Shown piece after piece: positions 35,401 to 48,200 of a stretch of DNA of 64,000 nt. The notes below the pieces were generated by a model, which saw nothing but the letters and a program-made list of their open reading frames with translations, did no database searches and had not been told where the DNA came from. Both the position numbers and the translations under genes were made by a program. The stretch covers positions 36,379,111-36,443,110 of the forward strand of contig CM060081.1 of NCBI GenBank assembly GCA_030533445.1, in the 5' to 3' direction. This DNA comes from Cyprinodon diabolis (lineage: Eukaryota > Chordata > Actinopteri > Cyprinodontiformes > Cyprinodontidae). How positions within the stretch are numbered: position 1 is the first letter of the stretch; every line of letters begins with the position of its first letter.

Positions 35401-38400
35401 AAGCAAGAAGACGTGTCGGTTCAATTGGAGGCTCTGGACATCCTTTCTGACATGTTGGGAAGGTAAAATAGTTTTTTCTTTTTAATATAACATGAGAAAA
35501 AGTGACATGATATAGGCATGAATTATAAAGTATCATCTTTTATATTTAGCTGTCTGAAAGGTAAACATTAAAGGTTGTAAAACCCTGCTGAAGCCAAAGT
35601 GTCATCAAGCAGTAGGCCGTGTGTGTGTGTATGTGGGGCAGTTGAACTCTTCTCCTATTGAGGTCAGCGCCTTATTAGCTCCACACCTGTAAAGCACTTT
35701 GTCTCCATCTTAGACATGTTTGATGCTATCAGGTCAACAGAATACAAGAGAGACAGAAGCAAAACAGCAGATAAACTGAAGCATTTGGAGTATTTGTTTT
35801 GTATTTGAAGAATTTTGTTTTTCCCCCTGCAGGCTGGGCGGTGCTCTGGTTGGGTTTCACAGCTCTCTGCTCTCCAGCCTGCTGCCTCAGGTAACAAACT
35901 CATGGTAAACAGATGGAAAATATGGAGACTTCTTCAAAAACGATTTGAATCCTCTAAACCGTTTCATTTTTGGTCACTTTGCAGTGTATGTAATAGACTG
36001 AGATAAAGTAGCGTGTAATTAAAAGGGGAAAATATTTTGACTGGTAAAGAGTAAAGAACGAAAACATCCTTTTCCATCTTCCTCTTCTCTAATATGTGTT
36101 GGAGTAAACAACTCTGTGGAATTAACAAATATTTAATAACATGTATGGAGTAAAGTTACTTAACGAGGCACTGCACTTTTTCACATTGGTTTATTGCTGC
36201 TTTGATTTAAACAAGCAAAACTAAAATATCTGAAATACAAGTATGAGTGAAGACAATCATAAGAATAAAATATTGAATTGCTAAAATGCTGTGTTGCAGA
36301 CCATTTAGGATATTAAAATAGTCCAAATTTTTTTTTTTAAATTCAACTTCATATCAGTCTAGCTTATCCATAATCACTGTGCTCATCTTCCTGCTCCAGC
36401 TCACCAGCTCCAGAATGGCAGTCAGGAAGCGCTCCATCTTGGCCCTCGGCCACTTAGTGCCCTGCTGTAGTCCCGCCCTCTTCTCTCAGCTGACTGACCA
36501 CCTGTTAAAAGAACTGGCAAAGAACCAGCAGACATCCCAGACGAGGACGTACATCCAGTGCTTAGCAACCGTTAGTCGGCAGGGAGGCCATCGAGTTGGT
36601 GAGATTTTTCACTTTACTCAGGATGCATTCATTGTCAAATAGAGAACTTATACCGTAAGGTTAGAAGAAGAATTTTCCTCCTACTGATATCTCAAAGAAA
36701 TAATTGTCCTATTTGAAATCCCAGATCAATACTTCTTAAAGCAAAACTTTTTTTTAGTTTAAATGATCAATTTGTCCTTTTTGATCAAGGTTTGTCTCAT
36801 TGCTTTGCCTCTCAGTACTATCTTATTCTAAGTAACTTGCACACTTATTTATTTTCATTTTCGTAGGATAAACCAATAAAGCTTTAGAGGATAAACTTCT
36901 TTGACATTTTTGATATTGATAAGACTATCTTGTCTAGAAAGTGGCTGCAAAAAGCAGCCAATGACATTATGTCATCCAGGGAATCTAAAATACATTTATT
37001 ACACAGATATAACACACAGAAAGTAGAAATCAATTATATGTAGCGTTGAGGGTTTTTTCTCTATATGATAAGAATAGTGCCAAACTTTAAAAAGTTTAGT
37101 ACATGTTTATGTGACGTTCTTGAAATGTTTTATTGCAAACAGGTTTGTGTTTTTCCTAATAAACACAATGCAGAGGGTGTAACTGTTTAAATCGAAGCAA
37201 TACTGTGTCATAGTTCATTGTAACTGTAGATTTCCTTCCTGTTTATTTGTAGGAGAGCATTTAGAGAAAGTGATCCCCATGGTGGTGAAGTTCACCAGTG
37301 TGGAGGACGATGAGCTGAGGGAATATTGTTTCCAGGCCTTTGAAGCTTTTATACGGAGGTACAAACAAACAAACACCTTGCTTCCTTTCGTTCAGGGAAA
37401 TTGGATTTCCCTCATTTCCTCTCCATCCATTGTTACTGCTAACCTGGCCTTGACCACAGAGGTCGTTCATTATCTGGGGAAGTCAAGTGATGGTCATCAC
37501 AAACAGCATAAGTTTCATTCAAAGTCACAAACAAACAAACTGGCTCATAATGTGAAACATTTATTTTATTTACAACTACACTTCTCATTGCAGCACAGGT
37601 TGTCAAAGTAACCTGATCACCAGTTTAGAATAAGAAGCATTCTTTGGCTCTGATCACAAAAGGCTGTTTGTTGGATCAGGTTTTTAGGTGTTTGTTGTTT
37701 AAACAACAAATCAATCACTTGAATGTAATCACACATTTATCTTTTTGTATTTACACGGAACAGTTTGAGTTTGTGTTTTTTTTAATGCTTCATTTTTTAT
37801 TACAGTCTGTAAACATTTTATAGGACTAAATCCTTCAGGGGTTAGTGCATTCTTCTCATTTGGTAAACATTTATTATTTGCTTAAATGCATCTGAGGACA
37901 AAACATTACAATAATCCACTGAATATTAATCATGTCTCTCATCCATAAGCCAGATCATCAGCCATGAGAAAAATCAGTATTACGAAAGCTTTGCAAATGT
38001 GAAGTTTTTGTTCATATTGTAATGCTTCAATGTTAAATGTCTCAGGCTGTCTTAGATTTATTTCAATATATAACGTGGTCCTAATGGTGTTTTTTGATCC
38101 AAACACTTTCACAGAAAAGTAAATCTTTCACTCTTTTATAAATTCCGTTTTGAGGCTAAATGTTTGAAGTTTAACAGATGGCATTAACACACGGCACTAA
38201 TGGAGGATAGAAGAGCTTCATAAAATGTTACTAGATTGTTTTTCTCATTTTGTCTCTTATAATTAAAATGTGCCTATGATTAAATCTACAGACCTCTCTT
38301 ATCTGTCATAGTAGGAGAACTTGCACAATCTGTGTCTGACCAAATGCTGTTTTGCCCCAACTAAAAAGCTGCAGGACTATTGGGAAATACATTTTACAAG

Positions 38401-39224
38401 AGGCTGGGATTTCTGTCATTTTTTTCTTTGAACATTAGCTCAAGGGTATTTAGAACAGATTGGGAACATCAAGAATCACGTCACAAAAATATCTGCCTGA
38501 CTTGGTGTGTTTCTAGATGCCATGTTGGTTTTTTTCCCCCAACGAACCTGTGAGCCTGTGTTCCAGTCTTTTGCAGCTCTGAACCATTTTTCTTCCAGAA
38601 AAGCTCTTTATTTCTATACTTTTACAACTATATTCAGTTTTCAAGTCTTGGCTGAAGAAATGCATGTCCAAAGCATGATGCTGCCACCACCATCTTTTAC
38701 TGATGTGACTTTTAACATTTCAGCCTAAACATTTATTTTGGTTCCATTTGACCAGAGCTCCTGTATCCACATGTCTACTGCAGCCCCCACATGGCTTAAA
38801 CAACTGATACGTACTCTTTATGGCTTTCCTTTTCCAAGGACTATCATCTGGCTATTTAGATTCCTAGATTCGATGAATGACATTTATTCTCTCAAAAGAT
38901 GCTCCCGTCTGAGCTGTGGATCTCTGCAGCTCTGCACATTTTTCATGGGACCTCTTTGCTGCTTCTCTTGAATAATGCTGTTCTGGTAATAAAGTCTATG
39001 AAAGATTTCCATATCTTGATAGGTATCAGTTTGGGTGGAGGCTTTGAGGACCCAAATGCAAAGATGAGTAGGCAGACATGAGTTTTGCTTATTTAACTAA
39101 TGACTAGTAGGCAACTGAGGCAAAAATCCAGAAAAATCCAAAAATAATGAAAATCAAACAATAAACGTCAGGGAAAATACACGTGGGGAGCAAGAGACGA
39201 GGAAGTAAGAAAACAAAACAAAAT

Positions 39225-39273
<49 letters not shown>

Positions 39274-42200
39274 TTTTCTTTTTTTGTTTGTTTTGTTACT
39301 TCCTCAGAGAGAAACTAAAGAAATAACATACATTTCCGTTGGATAAACTTTACATACACAGGTGCAAACCCACAAACAACTACAGGTGCTTGGATCCAGA
39401 TACTTTCACTTCACTCATACAGAAAGCCCATATTCTTATCTTCAGCTACCACAGTATTCATGTCAGATTAAATAATACTACTTATACTTCAGCGATAGTA
39501 TCAAGTTGTTACTTTATTGTATCTCTTATACTATATCCATTGGTTGTGCTGTTCTTTTTACATCTAATGGTAATGATGCAGACTGAAGATGTTTTATTGT
39601 TATCTCCCTTTTATCTCCTCTTTCTTTCATCTTTTCTCCTTTTTTTTCTTCGTCCTAACATGTTCTACTTACATTGCAGTGTCCGTATAATTGGTAATAC
39701 TCACTGCATGAATTATAATAAAGCTATTTATATGCATAAATCAAGGAGAACACTCTGGCGATAGGTGTACTGCTCCACTTGTGAAAGCAAAATCTGTTGG
39801 GCTCTTTTTGGCATCAAGACAATTATTCTTATTACCACATTGCCAGACAGGACACTGTAAAAAGAAAAAAAAATGAAATACCAAACAGACAGAAAATAAC
39901 TATGGAGAGCAGAACCCTGACAGTTGGTGTGCAGTTATCCTCTGCACTTTCCAGTTTTTTTTGAGGGGTTCTTTGTCCATGAGCTCACTGTTGATTTAAA
40001 ACCTAACCATGCTGTAAATTTCTCCACCAGTTTCTCTCTGACATGTATGGAGCATTGTTTATTCTTCATGATGCCGTTTGTTCACTGATGTTCTCTAACA
40101 AACCTTTGAAGTCTTGCAGAACAGATTTATTTACACTAGGATTAAATTACATAGAGGTGGCTTTTTGTTTACACTGTACATGACTTCTGGTAGCAATTGG
40201 GTAGGTGTTAGGAGGATGTTTAGAAATGCATGATACACTATTCAGATTTATATTTGTTTCAGAAACCCTATCATATTTTCTTTCTTCTACTTTGAGTTTA
40301 AGTGGTACAAATACTATTTAAAGCTACAGTGTGTAATAATTACAGGGATGTACAGTCAGAAATGTAATATATTATACATAACTATGTTATTTATCATCAT
40401 CTACGAGCTCAGCCTCTTAACCTTAATATTTGCGTTGCCTTAGAATTCGTCATTTATAATTACATAGGAGCGGGTCTCGCAGCCATGGAGGCAGACATCT
40501 TTGCACTACGGCAGCGCAGAGCCAACTAACTAGCGATTGCGAGATCGCCCATTATGCTCGAAAGTAACTACGGCAAGTTGAGAGAAATGAACTGAGACGG
40601 TACTGAAATCTATACCCTACACAGACTAATGAAATGCTATCTGTAAAATTATCTATGTAAACAAACCTCATCACTTGAGAAGGTAGGTGATGCGGACGTC
40701 GTGGAAGACATTTTGTCCCGTAACGCTCGCCGTACTGTTGGGGGGAGAAGCGGTGGGGGGGAGATGTTCATGTTGCTGCGGTCTGCAGTCTGGACATTAG
40801 ATGTCGCTGAAAATTACACACTGTAGCTTTAATGCACTCTATTGGCTCCATAAGTTAAAACATGTTCTGTTTCCTTTTTCCTTACTAAATACGTCTGAGA
40901 TATCCATCTATCTTCCTTTAAATATTTATGCCATGAAAGGAGACCAATCTTTTTCAAATCTAAATAAAATATAAAATAGATCTATAAAAAAGTGATCTAG
41001 GAGCAAACATCACATTTCCATGGCTCTAGGTGTGACTGGTCAAAGAGTTTGATACATTAAGTCAAATATTCCCACATTGCAATTAATAAATGAATACAAA
41101 GATCCTTGCCATAATATTTATCAAGGGATTTAACTGTTTATACTCAAATTGTGTCATTATCTTTTTAACAGGTGTCCAAAGGAAATGTCACCTCATGTTG
41201 CCGCAGTGACCAAACTCTGTCTGAAGTTCATGACCTATGACCCTAACTACAACTATGATGATAGCAAGGAAGATGAGGACAGCATGGACATAGAGGACAG
41301 AGCTGATGAAGGTCTGTGGCTCTAATCTGCTGTTTTCTTTAGATAGAACTTGGGGATAAAAAGAAGATAAATCAGTTTTTTACTCTTTAATGCTGAAAAT
41401 TCAGCTTTTTTTTCACTGTTGTTGTCAAAATAGTACAAAAAAAGTTCTCACTGCTCCTCTCAAAGTAGAGAAATGTCTGTTTCTGTTTGAAGTTCTCATG
41501 ACAAAAACTCTGAATTACATTTCTCAGTTTAGCCAGCTTATAATTATCATATTGATTTAAGAATTTCATAAACCTTAAAGGTAATTTATAAAGGCATCCT
41601 AAACCATTTCAGAATCAGATGATGAGTACAGTGATGATGATGACATGAGCTGGAAGGTTCGCCGCTCCACCATCAAGTGTCTAGAGGCCCTGATCAGCAC
41701 ACGCAGAGACCTCCTGCTCTCCTTCTACTCCTCCATCTGCCCAGCTTTGTTGGCCCGATTCAAGGAGCGTGAGGAGAACGTGAGGGCTGACGTTTTTGCT
41801 GCTTTTTCCACCCTCTTGAGGCAAACGCGTGGTGGTTCAGGTCATCACGGCGTCATCACCGCTTGTTCGGAGCCAGGGACGGGCCGCAAGGAAGAACCAG
41901 CGGTTGCTTTGCTGAAGAAACAGGTGCTGAAACTGCATTTGATTTAAAAAAAAAAACATTGAGAAGTCTCACCTGCAGTAAAGGTGATGTTTAGAAAACT
42001 CAGTGTTAAGGCTTCTTATTTTGAGACAAAAAAGGTTTTCTTTTACTCATGGTGATATTTAGACAATAAGAGAACGGTAAATCGGATTTAGTGACTTTAA
42101 AGTTTAACTTTTTACTGCGCTTCTTTAGCAGTAAACTTTCAAGAATTATAATCCTTTTTACATTCAGTGGCATCAACATAAACTTAGGCACTCAGTCCTG

Positions 42201-45200
42201 TTTGTAACAGTTAGAGTAATTTCACATTTTATAGATTAGTGTTCTGAATGCAGTGATTTGTCAGTTGGGGCTTGTTGCCTTTTTATTAGTTATGAAGCTT
42301 ACCAAAGTTTTGCTGTATTTGAAATGTTCATAGACACTCTAATCAATCTTAAGTGTAAAGTAAAAATATATTGTATAGCATTTTTTTTTAGGAATCCAAA
42401 TAATTAATGATAGCATCAATGAGTTTACTTTTGTTTTAAGCCTTTTTACTCACCTTCACCAGGGATGCAAGTTAACTCTTTGTATCAAAAGCAAATGATT
42501 CAAATATTTTTTGCCAACCTTATGAAAAAGCAAAATTTTTAAGCGTCCAGGCAGGAAAGGAAACTTGCATCTAGCAACTAGAATCCAGTTGTTTGTTATT
42601 GATTTTTATGTGTCTATCTGTGTTCAGATTCCAGGGATTGTGAAGTCTCTCCATAAACAGCTGAAGGAAAAGAGCCTTAAATCTCGACAGGGCTGCTTCT
42701 GTCTTCTCACGGAGCTCGCTCACACGGCTCCTGGATCCCTGGAAGATCACATACCCGCCCTTTTACCTGGTACACATGCACAGGGATATCTACAAAATAC
42801 CCTTATTTCTGTAGCAGACATCAACGTATCCTCAGGAAGTTAAAGCTTTCTTCTGCTTGTCTCTACTTTTCAAACTGACATCATCTCTGTCCTTCTCTTT
42901 AGCTGTATTCATCTCTTCTTCCTTTGTATTTCTTTTCCTTCATCTCTTTCCTTCTCTCCATCCTTTCCTCCAGGTGTTGTTTTTTCCCTGACAGACAAGT
43001 CCACCTCTTCCACCATGAGGATCGATGCTCTCTCTTTCCTCCACATTCTCCTCATCTCTCACCCTCCTCAAGCTTTTCAGCCACACATGCAGGTTCTTCA
43101 AACCTCCTTTAATATGCCCTGATGACTATAAAGCAATATATAGAATATTGCTTTTTTGTGGGGGGTGATGAATTTATATCAGAACTAAAACATGATTTTA
43201 GTCATGCTTGAAATCCCACCATAAAGTGTCTGTTGGTTAGTTTTACACTGTTGCAGTAAAATGATAAGTTCTCTAACAGAGAATATATTTTCCAGTCACA
43301 TGAAGGTATCTCTATCGCTCCTAAAGGTCCTGCTACCTTCAGTTTTAACATGTGTTGAAGACACTTTCTATAAGATCACCTCAGAGGCTCTGCTGGTCAC
43401 TCAGCAGCTTGTCAAAGTGATGAGGCCGCAGGGACAGGAGGCCAAGTCTGGAGGATTTGACCCTAAACCTTTCATCAAGGAGGTACCTTTCATTTTTCTT
43501 CTTTTTTTATTAAAGGTATAGTGGAGGGTGTTCTTTTTATGGGGGGTTAATTAAAATAATTGGTCCTCCTAATTGTCAGTCATTCTGGTGATATGTTTAT
43601 GTAAGGCCATACTATGTGCTTGTCTCCATTTTCCCTTACCTGTGGTGAGTCTGACATATTCGAATAATTGCAAATCTACTTTTGGAAAGTGAGGTTGTAT
43701 GAGCTATGCAAACAGCAACTTTTAAACAGAGCATGCATGAGGAGAAAAAGGCTTGTGCATGCTCTTTCGCGCATTTAATAGGCGTTCCCTCTCAGAAACG
43801 GGTACAGGGTTGGGCATGTGCAGTTTTTTTTAAACATCTTTAAAAAAAATTCTTAAAATAATCCACTATACCTTTAAGCTTTTTAAATGATTGCCCCTTG
43901 GGCTTTTATTTTTGTAGCACTAGAGAAACAGTTTGAGTTTATAAGAAAGCTGTATAACAAACAAAGTGAGACTTTAAAAAATATGTTTTTGATACAGCTC
44001 TCGATATATATTAGCAAGCAGCTTTTTACAGAAATCTCCACTGCTTCTGTGTTTTCCCTCAATTTATTGGATTTTAATGTACTCTAGTCATACTAAGCTG
44101 GGAAGGCCTTTTATTTGTGTTTAGGAGAAAATAGGGTCCTGCTTCCTTCACGTATCATATACACTATATTGCCAAAAGTATTTGCTCACCCATCCAAATT
44201 ATTGGAATCAGGTGTTCCAATCACTTCCATGGCCACAGGTGTATAAATTCAAGCACCTAGGCATGCAGACTGTTTTTACAAACATTTGTGAAAGAATGGG
44301 TCGCTCTCAGGAGCTCAGTGAATTCCAGCGTGGAACTGTGATAGGATGCCACCTGTGCAACAAATCCAGTCGTGAAATTTCCTCGCTCCTAAATATTCCA
44401 CAGTCAACTGTCAGCTGTATTATAAGAAAATGGAAGTGTTTGGGAACGACAGCAACTCAGCCACGAAGTGGTAGGCCACGTAAACTGACGGAGCGGGGTC
44501 AGCGGATGCTGAAGCGCATAGTGCGAAGAGGTCGCCAACTTTCTGCAGAGTCAATCACTACAGACCTCCAAACTTCATGTGGCCTTCAGATTAGCTCAAG
44601 AACAGTGCGCAGAGAGCTTCATGGAATGGGTTTCCATGGTCGAGCAGCTGCATCCAAGCCATACATAACCAAGTGCAATGCAAAGCGTCGGATGCGGTGG
44701 TGTAAAGCACGCCGCCACTGGACTCTAGAGCAGTGGAGACGCGTTCTCTGGAGTGACGAATCGCGCTTCTCCATCTGGCAATCTGATGGACGGGTCTGGG
44801 TTTGGCGGTTGCCAGGAGAACGGTACTTGTCTGACTGCATTGTGCCAAGTGTAAAGTTTGGTGGAGGGGGGATTATGGTGTGGGGTTGTTTTTCAGGAGC
44901 TGGGCTTGGCCCCTTAGTTCCAGTGAAAGGAACTCTGAATGCTTCAGCATACCAAGACATTTTGGACAATTCCATGCTCCCAACTTTGTGGGAACAGTTT
45001 GGAGCTGGCCCCTTCCTCTTCCAACATGACTGTGCACCAGTGCACAAAGCAAGGTCCATAAAGACATGGATGACAGAGTCTGGTGTGGATGAACTTGACT
45101 GGCCTGCACAGAGTCCTGACCTCAACCCGATAGAACACCTTTGGGATGAATTAGAGCGGAGACTGAGAGCCAGGCCTTCTCGTCCAACATCAGTGTGCGA

Positions 45201-48200
45201 CCTCACAAATGCGCTTCTGGAAGAATGGTCAAAAATTCCCATAAACACACTCCTAAACCTTGTGGACAGCCTTCCCAGAAGAGTTGAAGCTGTTCTAGCT
45301 GCAAAGGGTGGACCGACGTCATATTGAACCCTATGGATTAGGAACGGGATGTCACTTAAGCTCATATGTGAGTCAAGGCAGGTGAGCAAATACTTTTGGC
45401 AATATAGTGTATATTGGGTTCTTTCCATGCAGGCTTTTTTTTGCCATTTCAGAGATTGTTTGCCTTTAGTGAATAAGCCTGTTGTTGTTTACATTATTTT
45501 GTTCCAATTTATTTTTTTCTCCCTGTTTTTGCTCTTTCATTTATTTGTCTTGGATCAGCTGTTGTTTGGCTCCACACGCGTTTTATTTTGTCACCTGTTC
45601 TTCATTAAAATCTTCCTTCCTGCAGGTGTTTTCAGTTACAATGAAGAGGCTCAAAGCAACAGACATCGACCAGGAAGTGAAGGAGAGAGCTATTTCCTGT
45701 ATGGGTCACATGGTGTGCCATCTTGGTGACCACTTGGGGTCTGAGCTGCAGGGAGTCTTGCTGTTTTTTTTGGACAGGTTAAAAAATGAGATAACAAGAC
45801 TGACAGCTGTTAAGACCCTCACTCTCATCACTGCATCTCCATTAAAGGTTCATTAGAAGACTTTTAAATAAAAGTTTTCACAATTAAAACCTTGCCCCTG
45901 CCCTTAAATAAAAATAATTAAACCCTTTTTTTCCTCAGATTGACCTGACATCCATTCTGTTGGAAGCTCTGTCTGTGTTGGGGTCTTTCTTGCGGAAGAA
46001 CCAGCGTGCTCTTAAACTAAGCACATTGACGTGTCTCATGGCTCTGGTCAGCCATCACGCTGCCAGCATCAAGCCAGCAGCTCTGGACCCCGTGCTGAGT
46101 GAGATCCCCCCTCTGGTGGATGAGAGCGACATGCATGTATCACAGGTACTCACACTCTGATGTGCTTATAAAAATGAAAATTGGAATGATTTACTGTAAA
46201 TTATTTTTTTTTAAACAGACAAATAAAAGGTTGTAGAAACAGTAGTAATATAATGAGATAAACTATCTTTGTTGTCAATGCTACCCAGGCTGCCCCAGCA
46301 GCAGAATTTTCATTGATTTCCCAGTTGTATCTTTTAATTTTTTGTGATTTCACATCAAACAACATTTTGACCATCTGGATAATAGTTTGAGGACTTCAAC
46401 CAACCTTTAAGGTATACTATTCTTAGTAGCAGATATTGCACCAAAAAAAAAAAAAAAACCTTCTAAACACTGATATTGAGATGACTGATTTTAAACTTTC
46501 AACATTTTAAATATTAATCATCGATTCATCATAGACCTGGAACAGCTCGGAATAAGCTTAATGTTAAAATTCAAAGTGCCTTTCTTTTCCAACTCACACT
46601 TGGGAGACAAACTGTTCAAACAATGCCTAAAATATTGGTATGGAACGTATAAAATTTTGCACTCTTATTTATTGCAGTCATATGATAAAAATAAAAAAGT
46701 TTAATTTCATTTTTCATGATTGGACACTCAACTCCTCATCCTGAAAAAAGAAAGAAGAACATTCTGGAAATGTTCTAAAAAAGAAAAACTGAAAGTCACG
46801 TGGTCATAAGTATTCAGACCCTTTGCCCAGTATTGAGTAGAAGCATCCTTTTTTTTTAGTACTGCCATTAGAATTGTTTTTTTTTTCTTTTTTTAAAAAA
46901 CAAAACAAAATGACACCGTGTGTCATTTAGTTCCAACATGTATTGCGCTGCTGCCATGACAATAACAAGTTGTATTGGGCAGCTGATGGGCAGTGGCCTG
47001 TTGTCTTCATACACTCTGCCTGGAAATAAAGCCTGAAACTTAAATATTGGTCTCAACAGCCAAACTCTATGCAGAGCTTCTGGAGTCTTAGGAGAGGTTT
47101 CTGTTGGGCTACTCTGCCAAAAAGCCTCTGATGGATGGTTATCTGGGAAGAAGATAGTTCAGCAGATAGAAGTATTTTACTTGTTTTTTTAAGATATCAT
47201 GTTGTGTGCACAACCAGGTTGTGTTTATATAATTTACAATATATTTTTAATGACTGCCTCATGGTGAAGATGGAGAGGTGCAGGTTAGTTTCCTTTTTGA
47301 TTAAATGTTCCATTCACTAGAAACTGTCTCCTGCCTGTTCAGGTGTCCATTACCTTGCTGACTTGTATGGCCAAAGCCTGTCCCTCCTCTCTGGCAAAGA
47401 TCAGCTCCTCTGTTCTGCCGGGAGTCTTCAAGCTCATCCACTCTCCAATGCTGCAGGGCGGTGCACTTCTGGCCATACTGGATTTCCTTCAGGCCCTGGT
47501 GTCGAGTAAGGCTACTAATCTGGGCTACAGGTAGGATGGAGTCCTAAACTATCCTAGCATCTAAATGTTTCTGTATTCGGGGAACTGCAGATGGGTTTGG
47601 AAAGTCGTTCAAGAGCAATAACTGCTAATAGTTTGTTACTACAAATTCTTTTGACCCTTGAATGTTTAGAATTGCAGATAATAATCTCGTAGTTTTGGGG
47701 CTGATGTTGCAATTAGCGATATATTTCAGCCAGCTCCATAAAATTACAATCATGCTAAAATGTTTGTCCCTCAGGCTGGTAAACAGCTGTTATTTCATCA
47801 GAGCACGAGAAAACCTTCCAATTACAATGTCAAAATCCCCTAAGCTGATTAGAAACTATTATATTATATTACAGAAAATAAAAACAGTGAAACTCAATCA
47901 GAGCTCCCCTCACGTCACTAGTCCAGACGAAATTGTGTCTCCAGTGTGTGGATCGCACTCTTGAGTCACAACTGAGTCAGACCAGCTTTGTTGTTTTGAG
48001 GAATCAATAATGATGTGATTACTGTTTTCCAGGGGAACTCCGCAAATTCTGCTGATAAAGATCGCTTTGCTAATCACAGGCAGTAATACTCAGGCTGGTA
48101 AAACTGATGTGTAATGCCTTCTGTGACTCTGCAGGAACTTTGTCAAAATGAAGGCTGTCCCAGGCTGACGCATGGAGAACATTAACCGGTGCCAAAACTG

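Noticed and set aside
39339..39764. 141-codon open frame in cand2 intron 7
   Set aside because: AT-rich composition, no recognisable domain, and located between two transposon relics.
44619..45428. 269-codon open frame antisense to the second-family transposase
   Set aside because: It is a shadow of the real plus-strand transposase, running through the inverted end of the element.
45349..45729. Open frame reaching from the Tc1 end into cand2 exon 13 in another frame
   Set aside because: The real exon starts at 45626 after a good acceptor and reads in a different frame that matches CAND proteins.
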